Positions 20,089-28,135 of a stretch of DNA of 64,000 nucleotides are shown here, piece by piece (positions within the stretch are counted from its first letter, which is position 1; each line of letters begins with the position of its first letter). The stretch spans positions 1 to 64,000 of the forward strand of contig JADJPH010000066.1 in the NCBI GenBank assembly GCA_016713335.1. The letters are read 5' to 3'. This DNA comes from Candidatus Fredericiella danica. Its GTDB lineage: Bacteria > Chloroflexota > Anaerolineae > Caldilineales > Caldilineaceae. The notes beneath the pieces are model-generated. The model did not search any database. It worked only from the letters and a program-made list of their open reading frames with translations, and was not told where the DNA came from. Made by a program: the position numbers and the translations under genes.

Positions 20089-20249
20089 GGCGTCGCTAGA
20101 ACTCGATCATCGCTAAGCGATTCACTCAATTCGATCTTCAATTTTTCAGTCGAGTGCCCCGGCCATCGTGCGCTTTTGGCCAACTTCCAGGTGAACGTTG
20201 ATTCGTTCGTTCGGGTTGGGCATGGTGAAATCGGTACGACAAGTCGCGC

Positions 20250-20819
20250 CTACTTGATTCCCTTGAGTCTCAGATTGACTTCATCGATATCGAACGCTTC
20301 CGCGTCAAATTCGCCCCCGATCCACTCCAGATAGGTCTCATGTTCTTCGTATTCCGGATCGGCAATGACGTCCAGAAACCATGCGTACCCCATCATGCCA
20401 CCTACATCTTCTGGCGGGCACGCGCGCTTGCCGGCGGTACACACAGGATAGGTGATGGCAGAATCGGGTGGCAAGATCTTCTCAACCAAGATGTCGTGCT
20501 GCCAATTATCGCCAAAGTCATATTCATATCTGAACTTCATTTTCTCTGTAGGCGCAACAGTCTGCAGCTTGACTCGGTTTTCGTTGACGATCGGCTCGAA
20601 ATATTCTGGATCAGGGATACCGTAGTAAATCCCATCAACGATGAACTGATGCAAATGATAGTCGGACCAACCCATTGCGCCCTGAATGACGTCATGCAAT
20701 CTGGGCAGCGTGTAGCCGCCAGGTACAAGGACTCGACGCCAGATGGGTGGTTTGGATCCAGAAGTGTGATCTTCAATTGATAGACAGATGTGATTGGCTC
20801 TGTGGATTTTTTTGGGCAT
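20250..20819 (-). CDS. Plasmid pRiA4b ORF-3-like protein
   Basis: 189 residues from MPKKIHRANHICLSIED. PPIWRRVLVPGGYTLPRLHD, IQGAMGWSDYHLHQFIVDG, FRYEYDFGDNWQHDILVE and CPPEDVGGMMGYAWFLDVI are the conserved blocks of the pRiA4b ORF-3-like family, usual length 180-200. Its function is unknown; the family is common on plasmids and in mobile or accessory regions. ATG 20819 is preferred because the family starts here; an upstream in-frame ATG adds six residues. Confidence 0.85.
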   Translation of the reverse strand: MPKKIHRANHICLSIEDHTSGSKPPIWRRVLVPGGYTLPRLHDVIQGAMGWSDYHLHQFIVDGIYYGIPDPEYFEPIVNENRVKLQTVAPTEKMKFRYEYDFGDNWQHDILVEKILPPDSAITYPVCTAGKRACPPEDVGGMMGYAWFLDVIADPEYEEHETYLEWIGGEFDAEAFDIDEVNLRLKGIK

Positions 20820-21176
20820 GATCGATAGCCTTTCCAATAGTGAAACGGCGCAACAAGGAACTCATCCGCTCGAAAGCCACTTTCACTCCAGTGCCTCTGG
20901 AGCAACCCCAAGGCATAACGAGAGTCGTTGGTGCCCGGACAATCAGAGTGGGCACATCCTATTTTGCCATGGCCAGTAGCGTAGCAAAATCCGCCTCCCA
21001 ATCGGGAGGCGGTCCTGGATAATCCCCCAGAAGAGCAACTTGTCTACCCCTTTTAGCCCTACACGTTCCTCCCATCTATGGATTACTCTCTTGTCAAGCA
21101 AAAAATGTGAAGACTTAACCCGGTTGGTTTCCGATTCGAGCGTTAGGCCACTTGGAGTATGCAAAAGGAGTCATAC
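20820..21176. other. Intergenic region with GC hairpin at 20991-21012
   Basis: About 350 bases between divergent genes with no supported ORF. A perfect stem CCGCCTCCC (20991-20999) / GGGAGGCGG (21004-21012) with loop AATC is present, without a T tract. The AAAAGGAG at 21163-21170 belongs to the lipoprotein gene downstream. No clear promoter was found. Confidence 0.4.
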
Positions 21177-22856
21177 ATGCGAGTTACAACGGTGTTGGCA
21201 TTTAGAGACAGAATTGAGTTAAGGTTCACCCGCCTGGCAACAGGATTGGTTCTTGCCGTCGTCACATCTATGTTTCTGGCCGGCTGCCAGCCAGTCACCA
21301 GACCGGCTACAAGTGCCGGCGCCACAGCGGCTCCCAACACGCAGGTCGCAGGCAACATCTGCCCGATGGTATTCGACGCTTCGGTAGCCAGTTTCTTTCC
21401 CATCCAGCCGTCCTTTGATGCCGGCTACTCCTTAGCCGGCCAGAAGTTGAACAGTGACACGCAGGATTGGGCCTACGTCATCACGGGAGACTACCCCTAC
21501 TCCTACTGGATGTCGTGGTACCTCTACTCGACCAAGGGCGTACCACTTTTCAAAATCGCCGGCAAAGACATCGCCCCAGATCCGGGATCGACAAATCCGT
21601 TTGTGACGGGGAACCCAATCCTGGCGCCAGATCGCAAATATACGATCATCTTTATGCCTGCGGATACACCGGCTGACGTCATCTCCAGCATGCAGGAAGC
21701 TGGCCAAAATGTCGCCCTCCTGCCTGAGATTGGCTCCACTGAGGGCGCCAGCCTCGTCTCCCGTAGTTACTGGCCATTAAGCAACGATGGTCTGGGCGAC
21801 TATGATCGCTTCGGGTACGGTGGACCGACAAACACGCCGGCCCACACACTTTCAGCGTTTCTGACAGATCCTACGACAGGCGAGTTGACAAACACGCCCG
21901 TCGCCGACTGTGCCGCCCAAAGCCAACTACCGCAGGCCATCTGGTACAATCCAGCGACGAAAGAGCCGGTCATCACCTTCGAGTTCATCAAGGCCCCCGA
22001 ACCCAAAGAATACGCCGATTTGCCCAAATTTGTACTCCAGACAGGGTCGGCAGCCGGTGTCCTCGGTGAAGAGTTCCCGCCATCGCCAGTTCCCAGCGAG
22101 GTTCAGTTCTACCGCAATGTGGCCGCAAACGCGCCCTATGCGGATGTTGCCTCAGCGCCCCCGCTTGGTGACCCGCCTGACGCTTGCGGCGGCTACGTCA
22201 TGGCCAATCTGCCCAACGATGTTGTGTCCCTCATCCACGTCCCGCAGGTGCCCAGCTTCCCGGACTACCAGGGGGCTACAGACACAACGGTGAATAATAC
22301 CGACGACTTCGACGTTTCCTACTACAGTGTTGTGGTATATGGTGCATTGAAGCAGCTCAGCGCCGTGGGTACGATGGACAACTCCCAAATCGGCAATCGC
22401 CAGATCAACATCAATGATGACGGCAGTGCCACCGTCGTGCTATACCCGCGATCGGCCACACCGGATCAGATCGAAGCCATCAAAGCTGTGGTGGATGCGA
22501 ACGGTTGGAACCTGCTGACCAGTGGGTTGCAAACAAACGCGGCTCCCAATCTTGTGGTCGTGCGCGAAAAGGGACCCAACAGCAACTGGAAAAACGCATT
22601 AAGCCCGAATGCAGTGACCGCGGGCGCTCCCTGTCCGCAGACGGCAAACCCCTCGCTGCCACTGCCACAAGACCCGCCGGAGGCGCAGGTTACGCAGTTT
22701 AACGGCATGGGTCTTTCCGCACCGCAAGGCCAGAACTGCTCCATTGATGAATTCCTGTCGGGCAAGTGCCTTGAGGATTTTGGGGCGCAACTTGCGGCGG
22801 ACGGGGCAGTGTGGTCTGCCACCAGCGCCACCCCGCCGGCACAGGTGATGCCTTAG
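21177..22856 (+). CDS. Large secreted lipoprotein of unknown function
   Basis: 559 residues from ATG 21177 (AAAAGGAG six bases upstream). A long n-region and hydrophobic core end in a lipobox SMFLAGC, so the mature protein is attached to the membrane outer face through Cys, followed by a Thr/Ala-rich spacer. The body has many aromatic and acidic residues (AYVITGDYPYSYWMSWYLYS, FGYGGPTNTPAHTLSAFLTD, CGGYVMANLPNDVVSLIHVP) and six or more cysteines that could form disulfides. No catalytic motif is evident and no named family is recognised. It is monocistronic, bounded downstream by a perfect palindrome. Confidence 0.7.
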   Translation: MRVTTVLAFRDRIELRFTRLATGLVLAVVTSMFLAGCQPVTRPATSAGATAAPNTQVAGNICPMVFDASVASFFPIQPSFDAGYSLAGQKLNSDTQDWAYVITGDYPYSYWMSWYLYSTKGVPLFKIAGKDIAPDPGSTNPFVTGNPILAPDRKYTIIFMPADTPADVISSMQEAGQNVALLPEIGSTEGASLVSRSYWPLSNDGLGDYDRFGYGGPTNTPAHTLSAFLTDPTTGELTNTPVADCAAQSQLPQAIWYNPATKEPVITFEFIKAPEPKEYADLPKFVLQTGSAAGVLGEEFPPSPVPSEVQFYRNVAANAPYADVASAPPLGDPPDACGGYVMANLPNDVVSLIHVPQVPSFPDYQGATDTTVNNTDDFDVSYYSVVVYGALKQLSAVGTMDNSQIGNRQININDDGSATVVLYPRSATPDQIEAIKAVVDANGWNLLTSGLQTNAAPNLVVVREKGPNSNWKNALSPNAVTAGAPCPQTANPSLPLPQDPPEAQVTQFNGMGLSAPQGQNCSIDEFLSGKCLEDFGAQLAADGAVWSATSATPPAQVMP

Positions 22857-22885
22857 TCCTCGGACCAAAAATCGTGTAAGTGGAA

Positions 22886-22917
22886 AGAAGTCCGGCTTCC
22901 GCGGAAGCCGGACTTCT
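22886..22917. terminator. Perfect 32-base palindrome
   Basis: AGAAGTCCGGCTTCCG followed by its exact reverse complement, with no spacer; in RNA this gives a 14-bp stem with a CGCG loop. It lies 30 bases after the lipoprotein stop and 22 bases before the hydrolase start. A bidirectional or Rho-assisted terminator is the simplest reading; a dimeric protein-binding site is possible. Confidence 0.5.
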
Positions 22918-22939
22918 AAGCATATTGGAGGGGGCGAGC

Positions 22940-23845
22940 GTGGACGCAGATGTAGTTTTGGCGGCTGCCATTCTTGAAACGCACCGCTCGGCTGGGACTC
23001 ACTTTCGTGCCGCCGGTGTCGGCAGCTTTGTCCGCCAGGCGGGTGACGGAGAACCCGTCGTCCTCATGCATGGCCTCCCAGCCTCGAGCTTCCTCTACCG
23101 GAAGGTCATCCCGGAGCTGGCCGCACGTGGGTTCCGTGCCCTCAGCTTCGACTGGCCTGGGCTGGGCCTGGCCGACCGGCCTACCCACTTTGATTACACA
23201 ATCTCCGGCATTGGTCGATGGGCGGCGGCAGCCATAGATGCGCTGGGGCTTGATCAATTTCATCTCGTCGTGCACGATGCCGGTGGCCCGGTGGGTTTTG
23301 AACTCGCACTGCGACTACGTGAGCGGATACGCTCGTTGACCATCCTCAATACGATGGTGGAACTGCCAAAAGCGCCATTTCCCGGAGAGATGCTCGCCCG
23401 TTTCAGTACGAAGGGCTTCGACCACCTGCCACTCGGTCTCGGTCGACTCATTACCTCACCCTGGGCATGGCAGCAGATGCTCTATCGCGTAGGCGTTTGG
23501 AACCGCGCTGCCCTCTCCATGCCCGAAATTCTGGTCTGGCGGGAATTGGCGCTGGGATCAAACAACGGCGCGACCTATCTCCAGATCATGAGCCAGGTGC
23601 GGAAGGGCCACGAAAGCCGCCGGTGGGCAGCAGTGATTGACGCACGCCAGACCCCATACCCGGTGTCGATCGGGTGGGGCGGCTACGACCCGATGTTATC
23701 CATTCGAGATTACGGCTTGAAGGTCCAGGCAGCGACGCACTTACCGTCCTTCGCGGTGCTACCCGGTCGCCACTTTCTCCAGGAGGATTGCGCCCCCCAG
23801 GTCGCCGCGCTCATCGCCGAGAACGCTGCCAACGCAGTATACTAG
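22940..23845 (+). CDS. Alpha/beta hydrolase, haloalkane-dehalogenase-like
   Basis: About 301 residues. VVLMHGLPASSFLYR supplies the oxyanion HG motif, and VVHDAGGPVGFELAL places Asp (about residue 113), not Ser, at the nucleophile elbow. GRHFLQEDCAPQVAAL contains the catalytic His in the GxHFLQED setting of haloalkane dehalogenases, and GGYDPMLS could supply the acid. GTG 22940 is preferred over an in-frame upstream ATG because GGAGGGGG lies just before it and the ATG frame runs through the palindrome. Substrate cannot be predicted; related families also act on epoxides and esters, but an Asp nucleophile argues against a Ser esterase. Confidence 0.8.
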   Translation: MDADVVLAAAILETHRSAGTHFRAAGVGSFVRQAGDGEPVVLMHGLPASSFLYRKVIPELAARGFRALSFDWPGLGLADRPTHFDYTISGIGRWAAAAIDALGLDQFHLVVHDAGGPVGFELALRLRERIRSLTILNTMVELPKAPFPGEMLARFSTKGFDHLPLGLGRLITSPWAWQQMLYRVGVWNRAALSMPEILVWRELALGSNNGATYLQIMSQVRKGHESRRWAAVIDARQTPYPVSIGWGGYDPMLSIRDYGLKVQAATHLPSFAVLPGRHFLQEDCAPQVAALIAENAANAVY

Positions 23846-23848
23846 AGC

Positions 23849-24677
23849 ATGATGCCTGAAACAGAACACCTTCTCTCCGGCGGCAATGTAAACATCGGGG
23901 TCGTCCGCATCGGCGCCACCGTGCGCCGGGGCCAGACCGCGGCCAGCCCCGCCGTGCATCAACTGCTGCGTCACCTCGAAGCCAGGGGATTTGACGGCTG
24001 CCCTCGTTTTCTCGGCACGGACGAGCAGGGCCGCGAGGTCCTGTCCTACATTGAGGGCAGCACAGACATTCCACTCGCAATCTGGCGTGCGGACGGGCCA
24101 TTGCTTGCAGCGGCGCTTGCTGCGCCTGTATCACGACGCGACGGTGGACTTCGTGGGGCAGGATCCCCTGGTTTGGGCCTATTGCTATCCCGATGCCCGG
24201 CGCCATGAAGTCATCTGTCACAACGACTTTGCGCCCTACAACTTCGTCTACCGCGATGACAGTCCCATTGCCGTCATCGACTTTGACCTGGCAGGGCCAG
24301 GACCGCGGCTGCGCGACATCGCGTATGCGGCCTACTGGCTGGCGCCTCTATCTTTCCACAGCGACGACCAGAAGGACTTTGCCGCTGCGGACTTGCAGGC
24401 CGGCAGCCGGCGTCTCAAGCTCTTCTGTGCAGCCTACGGCATACACGCCAACGCCGAGCTATTGGATATGATTGAAGAAGTCCTCGTGTACATGGGTGAC
24501 GAGCAGCAGATGATCGCCGTCGTCGGCGCGGCCGCGGCCACCCGGCTCATAGCCGGGGGTCATCTTGCGCACTGGCAGCGCGAAGCCGCGGCGTTCCGGG
24601 CGCAGCGTGCAAGTATTGAGGCGAACCTGTTCACTGGCTGTCCACTACTTGAGGTCAAGATCAAAGGAGAGGGATGA
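23849..24677 (+). CDS. APH-type kinase-fold phosphotransferase (one frameshift)
   Basis: About 275 residues across a frame change near 24100. The first part has GGNVNIGVVRIGATVRRG (P-loop-like strand) and PRFLGTDEQGREVLSYIEG (hinge). The second part has EVICHNDFAPYNFVYRDD (catalytic HNDxxxxN) and IAVIDFDLAGPGPRLRDIAY (metal-binding DFD). This is the aminoglycoside phosphotransferase/choline-kinase fold; most such genes in bacteria are not resistance enzymes, and the substrate here is unknown. Its stop overlaps the next gene start by 4 bases. Confidence 0.75.
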
Positions 24678-25342
24678 TGAAATTTCTGCTCACTTCCGGT
24701 GGTATCAAAAACACCAGTATCCACAACGCGCTGGTCGACCTGCTGGGCAAGCCGATTGCCGAGTCCAGCGCCCTCTGTATCCCCACCGCCAGCTACGCCA
24801 TTCCCAATGGCCATCTCATGGCCTGGCGGTTCATAAGCGGCCAAGAACCCATGTGCCCCATGTGCGAACTGGGTTGGAAGTCCCTGGGCGTGCTGGAACT
24901 GACCGCGCTGCCCAGCATCAATCCAGAGCTTTGGGTCCCCCTGGTCCAGGCGGCGGACGTGCTGCTGGTGAATGGCGGCGACCCCTTGTATCTGTGCTAC
25001 TGGATGCGGCAGTCTGGGCTGGCAGCGCTCTTACCGTCGCTGCGTGCGATCTATGTGGGACTGAGCGCTGGGAGCATGGTGATGGCTCCTCACATCGGGA
25101 AAGCCTTCGTCGGCTGGACTCCACCCACTGGGAGTGACGAAACGCTGGGTCTTGTTGATTTCTCGATATTTCCACACTTGGATCACGAGCTGCTGCCGGG
25201 CAACTCCATGGCCCAGGCCGAGCGGTGGGCCGCCGGGATGCAGGCGCCGGCATACGCGATTGACGATGAGACCGCCCTTAAAGTGACTGACGGCAACGTC
25301 GAAGTCGTCTCCGAAGGCCACTGGCAGCGGTTTTCGCCCTGA
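24674..25342 (+). CDS. Peptidase S51-family protein (peptidase E-like)
   Basis: 221-222 residues. MKFLLTSGGIKN, LLVNGGDPLYLCYWMR and YVGLSAGSMVMAP are the conserved blocks of family S51; the Ser in GLSAGS (about residue 130) is the nucleophile, and HLDHELLPG follows where the family carries a conserved His/Asp segment. Peptidase E cleaves Asp-X dipeptides, and cyanophycinase is a relative; this length fits the former. GGAGAGGG precedes the two tandem ATGs. Coupled to the phosphotransferase gene upstream. Confidence 0.8.
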   Translation: MMKFLLTSGGIKNTSIHNALVDLLGKPIAESSALCIPTASYAIPNGHLMAWRFISGQEPMCPMCELGWKSLGVLELTALPSINPELWVPLVQAADVLLVNGGDPLYLCYWMRQSGLAALLPSLRAIYVGLSAGSMVMAPHIGKAFVGWTPPTGSDETLGLVDFSIFPHLDHELLPGNSMAQAERWAAGMQAPAYAIDDETALKVTDGNVEVVSEGHWQRFSP

Positions 25343-25564
25343 TGGGCAGGGATGCGCAATTCAGTATAGGTTGTGCGGTGGAGCCCGTCTCGATGTTCCT
25401 TGCGGGAAAAAGGCGGGAAATGAGGTGCAGAAAGCACGAAACTGACTTAAATTGCGCCACATCCATGAAATCTCCCTACGGTTTCTTCACAAAGTCCTCA
25501 AAGTTCGGCGCTATCATGGGGCTATCGATGAGTAAGCAGTGATGAAGATACAAGGAGATAGAAA

Positions 25565-25972
25565 ATGATTCGCAAGTTGATGGTTCCCGTGTTCGCAGCG
25601 TTGGCGATGGTGATGGTGATGGGCACGGCCGCGTTTGCGGCAGATGCGCCGGTAGCGCAACCTTCGGTGGCCGGGCAGTGCGTCGATTTTGTCGATGCCG
25701 ACGGTGACGGCGTGTGTGACAATGCCGGACAGCAGCTTGGTCAGCGCAGTGGCGCCATGAACGGCCAACGGGGTGGCCAGCAGATGGGTCGCAGTGGGCA
25801 ACAGGCGGTGCGCGGCACAGGACTTGGGCAGAATGCCCTTGGCGCCTTTGTCGATGCCGACGGTGACGGCGTGTGTGACAACGTGGGGACGCAGGTGCCA
25901 CCGTGTGATGGCACCGGCAATCAGAACCGCACCGGCAACGGCCAGCGTGGCGGGATGGGTGGACGACCGTAG
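25565..25972 (+). CDS. Secreted protein with two DxDxDG calcium-binding-like repeats
   Basis: 135 residues with a signal peptide (RKLMVPVFAALAMVMVMG, cleavage after AAFA). The mature chain contains two exact copies of FVDADGDGVCDN (about residues 41-52 and 98-109) separated by a Gly/Gln/Arg-rich segment with repeated GQRGGQ. DxDxDG matches a dockerin/EF-hand Ca loop; each copy has one Cys, so a disulfide between copies is possible. AAGGAGAT precedes the ATG, and a strong terminator follows. Secreted, metal-binding function inferred; no named family. Confidence 0.75.
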   Translation: MIRKLMVPVFAALAMVMVMGTAAFAADAPVAQPSVAGQCVDFVDADGDGVCDNAGQQLGQRSGAMNGQRGGQQMGRSGQQAVRGTGLGQNALGAFVDADGDGVCDNVGTQVPPCDGTGNQNRTGNGQRGGMGGRP

Positions 25973-26006
25973 CCAGAATAGGTAGTCCAAATTCGATAGA
26001 ACATGT

Positions 26007-26045
26007 AACCGTGGAACGGCGCCTGCCGTTCCACGGTTGTTTTTT
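26007..26045 (+). terminator. Strong intrinsic terminator
   Basis: AACCGTGGAACGGC (26007-26020), loop GCCT, GCCGTTCCACGGTT (26025-26038), then GTTTTTT. A perfect 14-bp stem with a T tract, 34 bases after the calcium-binding-like gene. Confidence 0.85.
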
Positions 26046-26093
26046 GGGCGCCGCACGTGGCGCTGATGAGTCTGCGCGTTGCGTTGTCGCAAA

Positions 26094-26163
26094 AGATCCC
26101 GGCTCTAGGCGCCGGTTCATTCGTCAATTCAGTGCAGGGTCCAAGCGCCTAGAGCCGGGATCT
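26094..26163. repeat. Perfect 19-base inverted repeat with 32-base loop
   Basis: Arms 26094-26112 (AGATCCCGGCTCTAGGCGC) and 26145-26163 are exact reverse complements. No ORF covers it. It could be a transposon-like or MITE end pair, or a structured RNA. Confidence 0.6.
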
Positions 26164-26273
26164 GGTTCCACGCAGTCAGGCTGCGTTGCGCCGAGCCCAG
26201 GCCCTGCTTCTGTGGAATCCGTGATTCAGACGGCAGATGCTTTGGCCGCAGCTTTGGCTAACCACTTACTCAC

Positions 26274-26330
26274 GTGCGTGGCTCTGATTGGTGTGCGTGG
26301 CTCTGATTAGTGTGCGTGGCTTGGGTAGGT
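26274..26330. repeat. Three tandem 19-base repeats
   Basis: Copies at 26274-26292, 26293-26311 and 26312-26330 share GTGCGTGGC; the first two differ at one base (GTGCGTGGCTCTGATTGGT against ...TTAGT) and the third diverges after the ninth base. It lies in the non-coding stretch between the terminator at 26045 and the Sel1 gene end at 26380. Confidence 0.55.
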
Positions 26331-26379
26331 CGTGGCGCCGACCGCCAGGTGCAATTGATGATGATAGGCTACGCTGATT

Positions 26380-27021
26380 TTATGGCGTAGGTGTCGTGGG
26401 GACGACGCGGAAGGGGGAGTTGACTTCAATGAAGAAGTCGTTGTCATCCTTGATCTTGTTGGCAGCGCGCCAGGCGGTAGCGGCGCGCTCGGCTTCGTCG
26501 ATCTCCGCCGGCGTCAGTTTGTCGGCAAAGGAGTCGCGCTGGTTGGCAAAGTGCGGCTCCGTGCCCTCGAACAGGCTGTAGAGATAGTAGCCGGTCTTGT
26601 AGTCGTGCTCGATGAAGGCTGCGCGAAAGGCTCCACTGATGAGCGCTATGCGGTGACCCTGCCGGATCGCATCCTGTAAACAGGCGATTGCTTCCTCCAG
26701 GTAGCCGCCACTATCAGTCTCGTCGTAAACGTCGGCGAAATTATAGAAGTCGACCTGTGCATTGGCATACCCCGCCGCACAAGCCTTGCGAAACCAGCCA
26801 ACCGACTTTTCAACGTTGCCGTATTTCACGCCCATGACTTCGGTGGGCTTATAGGCGTTGCCCAACTGGCGCTGCGCCTCCACGTCACCCCTGGCCGCCG
26901 CATCGAGCAATGCAGCACTCGGCGTTTCACCCAGGGTCTCGCGTGGCCGGCAGGCCGCAATGGCGAACACCATCAGCAAGAGCACAATTAGGACGCAGCC
27001 GGCGCCAGGTAGACTCTTCAT
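26380..27021 (-). CDS. Sel1-like repeat lipoprotein
   Basis: 213 residues. MKSLPGAGCVLIVLLLMVFA leads to the lipobox FAIAAC, giving an exported lipoprotein. ALLDAAARGDVEAQRQLGNA and VGWFRKACAAGYANAQVDFY are Sel1-type helix pairs, and EEAIACLQDAIRQGHRIALI is a third degenerate unit. Such repeats mediate protein-protein contacts. The C-terminus ends VVPTTPTP. It lies 8 bases downstream of the response regulator on the same strand, so the two are probably co-transcribed. Confidence 0.7.
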   Translation of the reverse strand: MKSLPGAGCVLIVLLLMVFAIAACRPRETLGETPSAALLDAAARGDVEAQRQLGNAYKPTEVMGVKYGNVEKSVGWFRKACAAGYANAQVDFYNFADVYDETDSGGYLEEAIACLQDAIRQGHRIALISGAFRAAFIEHDYKTGYYLYSLFEGTEPHFANQRDSFADKLTPAEIDEAERAATAWRAANKIKDDNDFFIEVNSPFRVVPTTPTP

Positions 27022-27029
27022 CGTTCTGT

Positions 27030-27722
27030 TTAGGCTTGGGGTGCGAAGAAATAGCCGATGTTCAGTTCGTTCAATAGGTAAATGGGATTCTTGGGGTCGG
27101 GCTCGATCTTGCGGCGCAGATGCCAGATGTAGACTCGCAGGTAGTCCACATCGTCAATGTATTCAAAGCCCCAGACCTGCTCCAACAACTGGCGGAACTC
27201 GAGGATGCGCCCCTTGTTCTTCACCAGGGTGGCCAATAGTTTGAATTCGGTCGGGGTCAGCTTGACAGTCTCCCCTTTGACGGAAACGCGCCGGTTTTCG
27301 AGGTCGACGCGCAGATAGTCGTCGGCATAGTTGATCTTGTCAGGCGCCACTGGACCGGCGCCGGCGCGGCGGAGATTGGCGCGCACCCGTGCCATGAGCG
27401 GCTTGAGTTGGAAGGGTTTGACGACGTAATCGTCTGCGCCCATGTCCAGCCCCTGCACCATATGGTCCTCGTTACCCTGTGCGGTTAGCATGATGATCGG
27501 CGTGTCGGCGATGCGCCGGATGCGCTGGCAGACCTCGAAGCCATCCATCTTGGGCATGGTCACATCCAACACGACCAGGTCCGGCTTCTCGGCCTGGAAC
27601 TTGGCGATGCCTTCCAGCCCATCGTTCGCCACGATCGGGGTGAACCCTTCAGCTTTCAAGATGTAGCTGACCAGTTCGGACAAGATGGTGTCGTCATCGA
27701 TTACCAGAATTTTGGCGGTCAT
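27030..27722 (-). CDS. OmpR/PhoB-type response regulator (orphan)
   Basis: 230 residues. Receiver domain: ILVIDDD acidic pocket, phospho-acceptor Asp53 in LVVLDVTMPKMDG, MLTAQ, and Lys in DDYVVKPF. C-terminal winged helix: VKLTPTEFKLLATLVKNKG, VDYLRVYIWHLRRKIEPD and YFFAPQA. ATG 27722 is chosen because the receiver motif begins three residues later and GGAG lies 7 bases upstream. No histidine kinase gene is adjacent. A TAGAAT hexamer on the minus strand at 27832-27837 is a weak -10 candidate. Confidence 0.85.
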   Translation of the reverse strand: MTAKILVIDDDTILSELVSYILKAEGFTPIVANDGLEGIAKFQAEKPDLVVLDVTMPKMDGFEVCQRIRRIADTPIIMLTAQGNEDHMVQGLDMGADDYVVKPFQLKPLMARVRANLRRAGAGPVAPDKINYADDYLRVDLENRRVSVKGETVKLTPTEFKLLATLVKNKGRILEFRQLLEQVWGFEYIDDVDYLRVYIWHLRRKIEPDPKNPIYLLNELNIGYFFAPQA

Positions 27723-27886
27723 GTCGACTCCGGCCTGAACACTCAAAAGGCGGTAGGGTGGTGCAGGGAAGCAGGGATGACATGCCAACGGCTCAAGACT
27801 TGGCTCATATGGTTACGCCACACCTGCACTTATTCTAGCACGCGCCCGGCAACTTGCGATAAACAAGTCCGCCGGCAACTTCGCCA

Positions 27887-28118
27887 CTCTCTGTGTTTTT
27901 TGTGGGTAAAGTTGGCCTGGTGGGGCAACGGAGATGTGGCCACAAGAGCACAGAGAGCACAAAGAAGGAAGTAGAGAAGCGTATGGCTTTCTTTGTGTTC
28001 TTTGTGTTCTCTGTGGTTAAGTTGGCCTGGTGGGGCAACGGAAGATGTGGCCACAAAGAACGCAGAGAGCACAAAGAAGGGGATGTGGCTACAGGGAATG
28101 CGGAGAACACAAAGAAGG
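27887..28118. repeat. Tandem REP-like imperfect inverted repeats (two copies plus partial third)
   Basis: Copy A is about 27887-27968 and copy B about 27988-28080, with cores GTTGGCCTGGTGGGGCAACG at 27911 and 28021 (110-base period). A partial third copy (GATGTGGCTACAGGG to AACACAAAGAAGG) covers 28082-28118. Each copy pairs an arm of CTTTGTGTTCTCTGTGG type with a downstream CCACAAAGAACGCAGAGAG type, so the transcript would form long hairpins. It sits directly before the GNAT gene and produces spurious reading frames rich in repeated EHKE/FFVFF strings. Confidence 0.75.
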
Positions 28119-28135
28119 AGACGGAGGGGATTGTG

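Noticed and set aside
25342..25542. 66-codon plus-strand frame after the peptidase E-like gene
   Set aside because: Overlaps the upstream stop, has no family match or Shine-Dalgarno, and lies in the promoter region of the secreted protein gene.
27893..28134. Protein-coding extension upstream of the GNAT start
   Set aside because: The frame is open only because it runs through REP-like repeats; it gives low-complexity EHKE/FFVFF strings, and a ribosome-binding site precedes ATG 28136.
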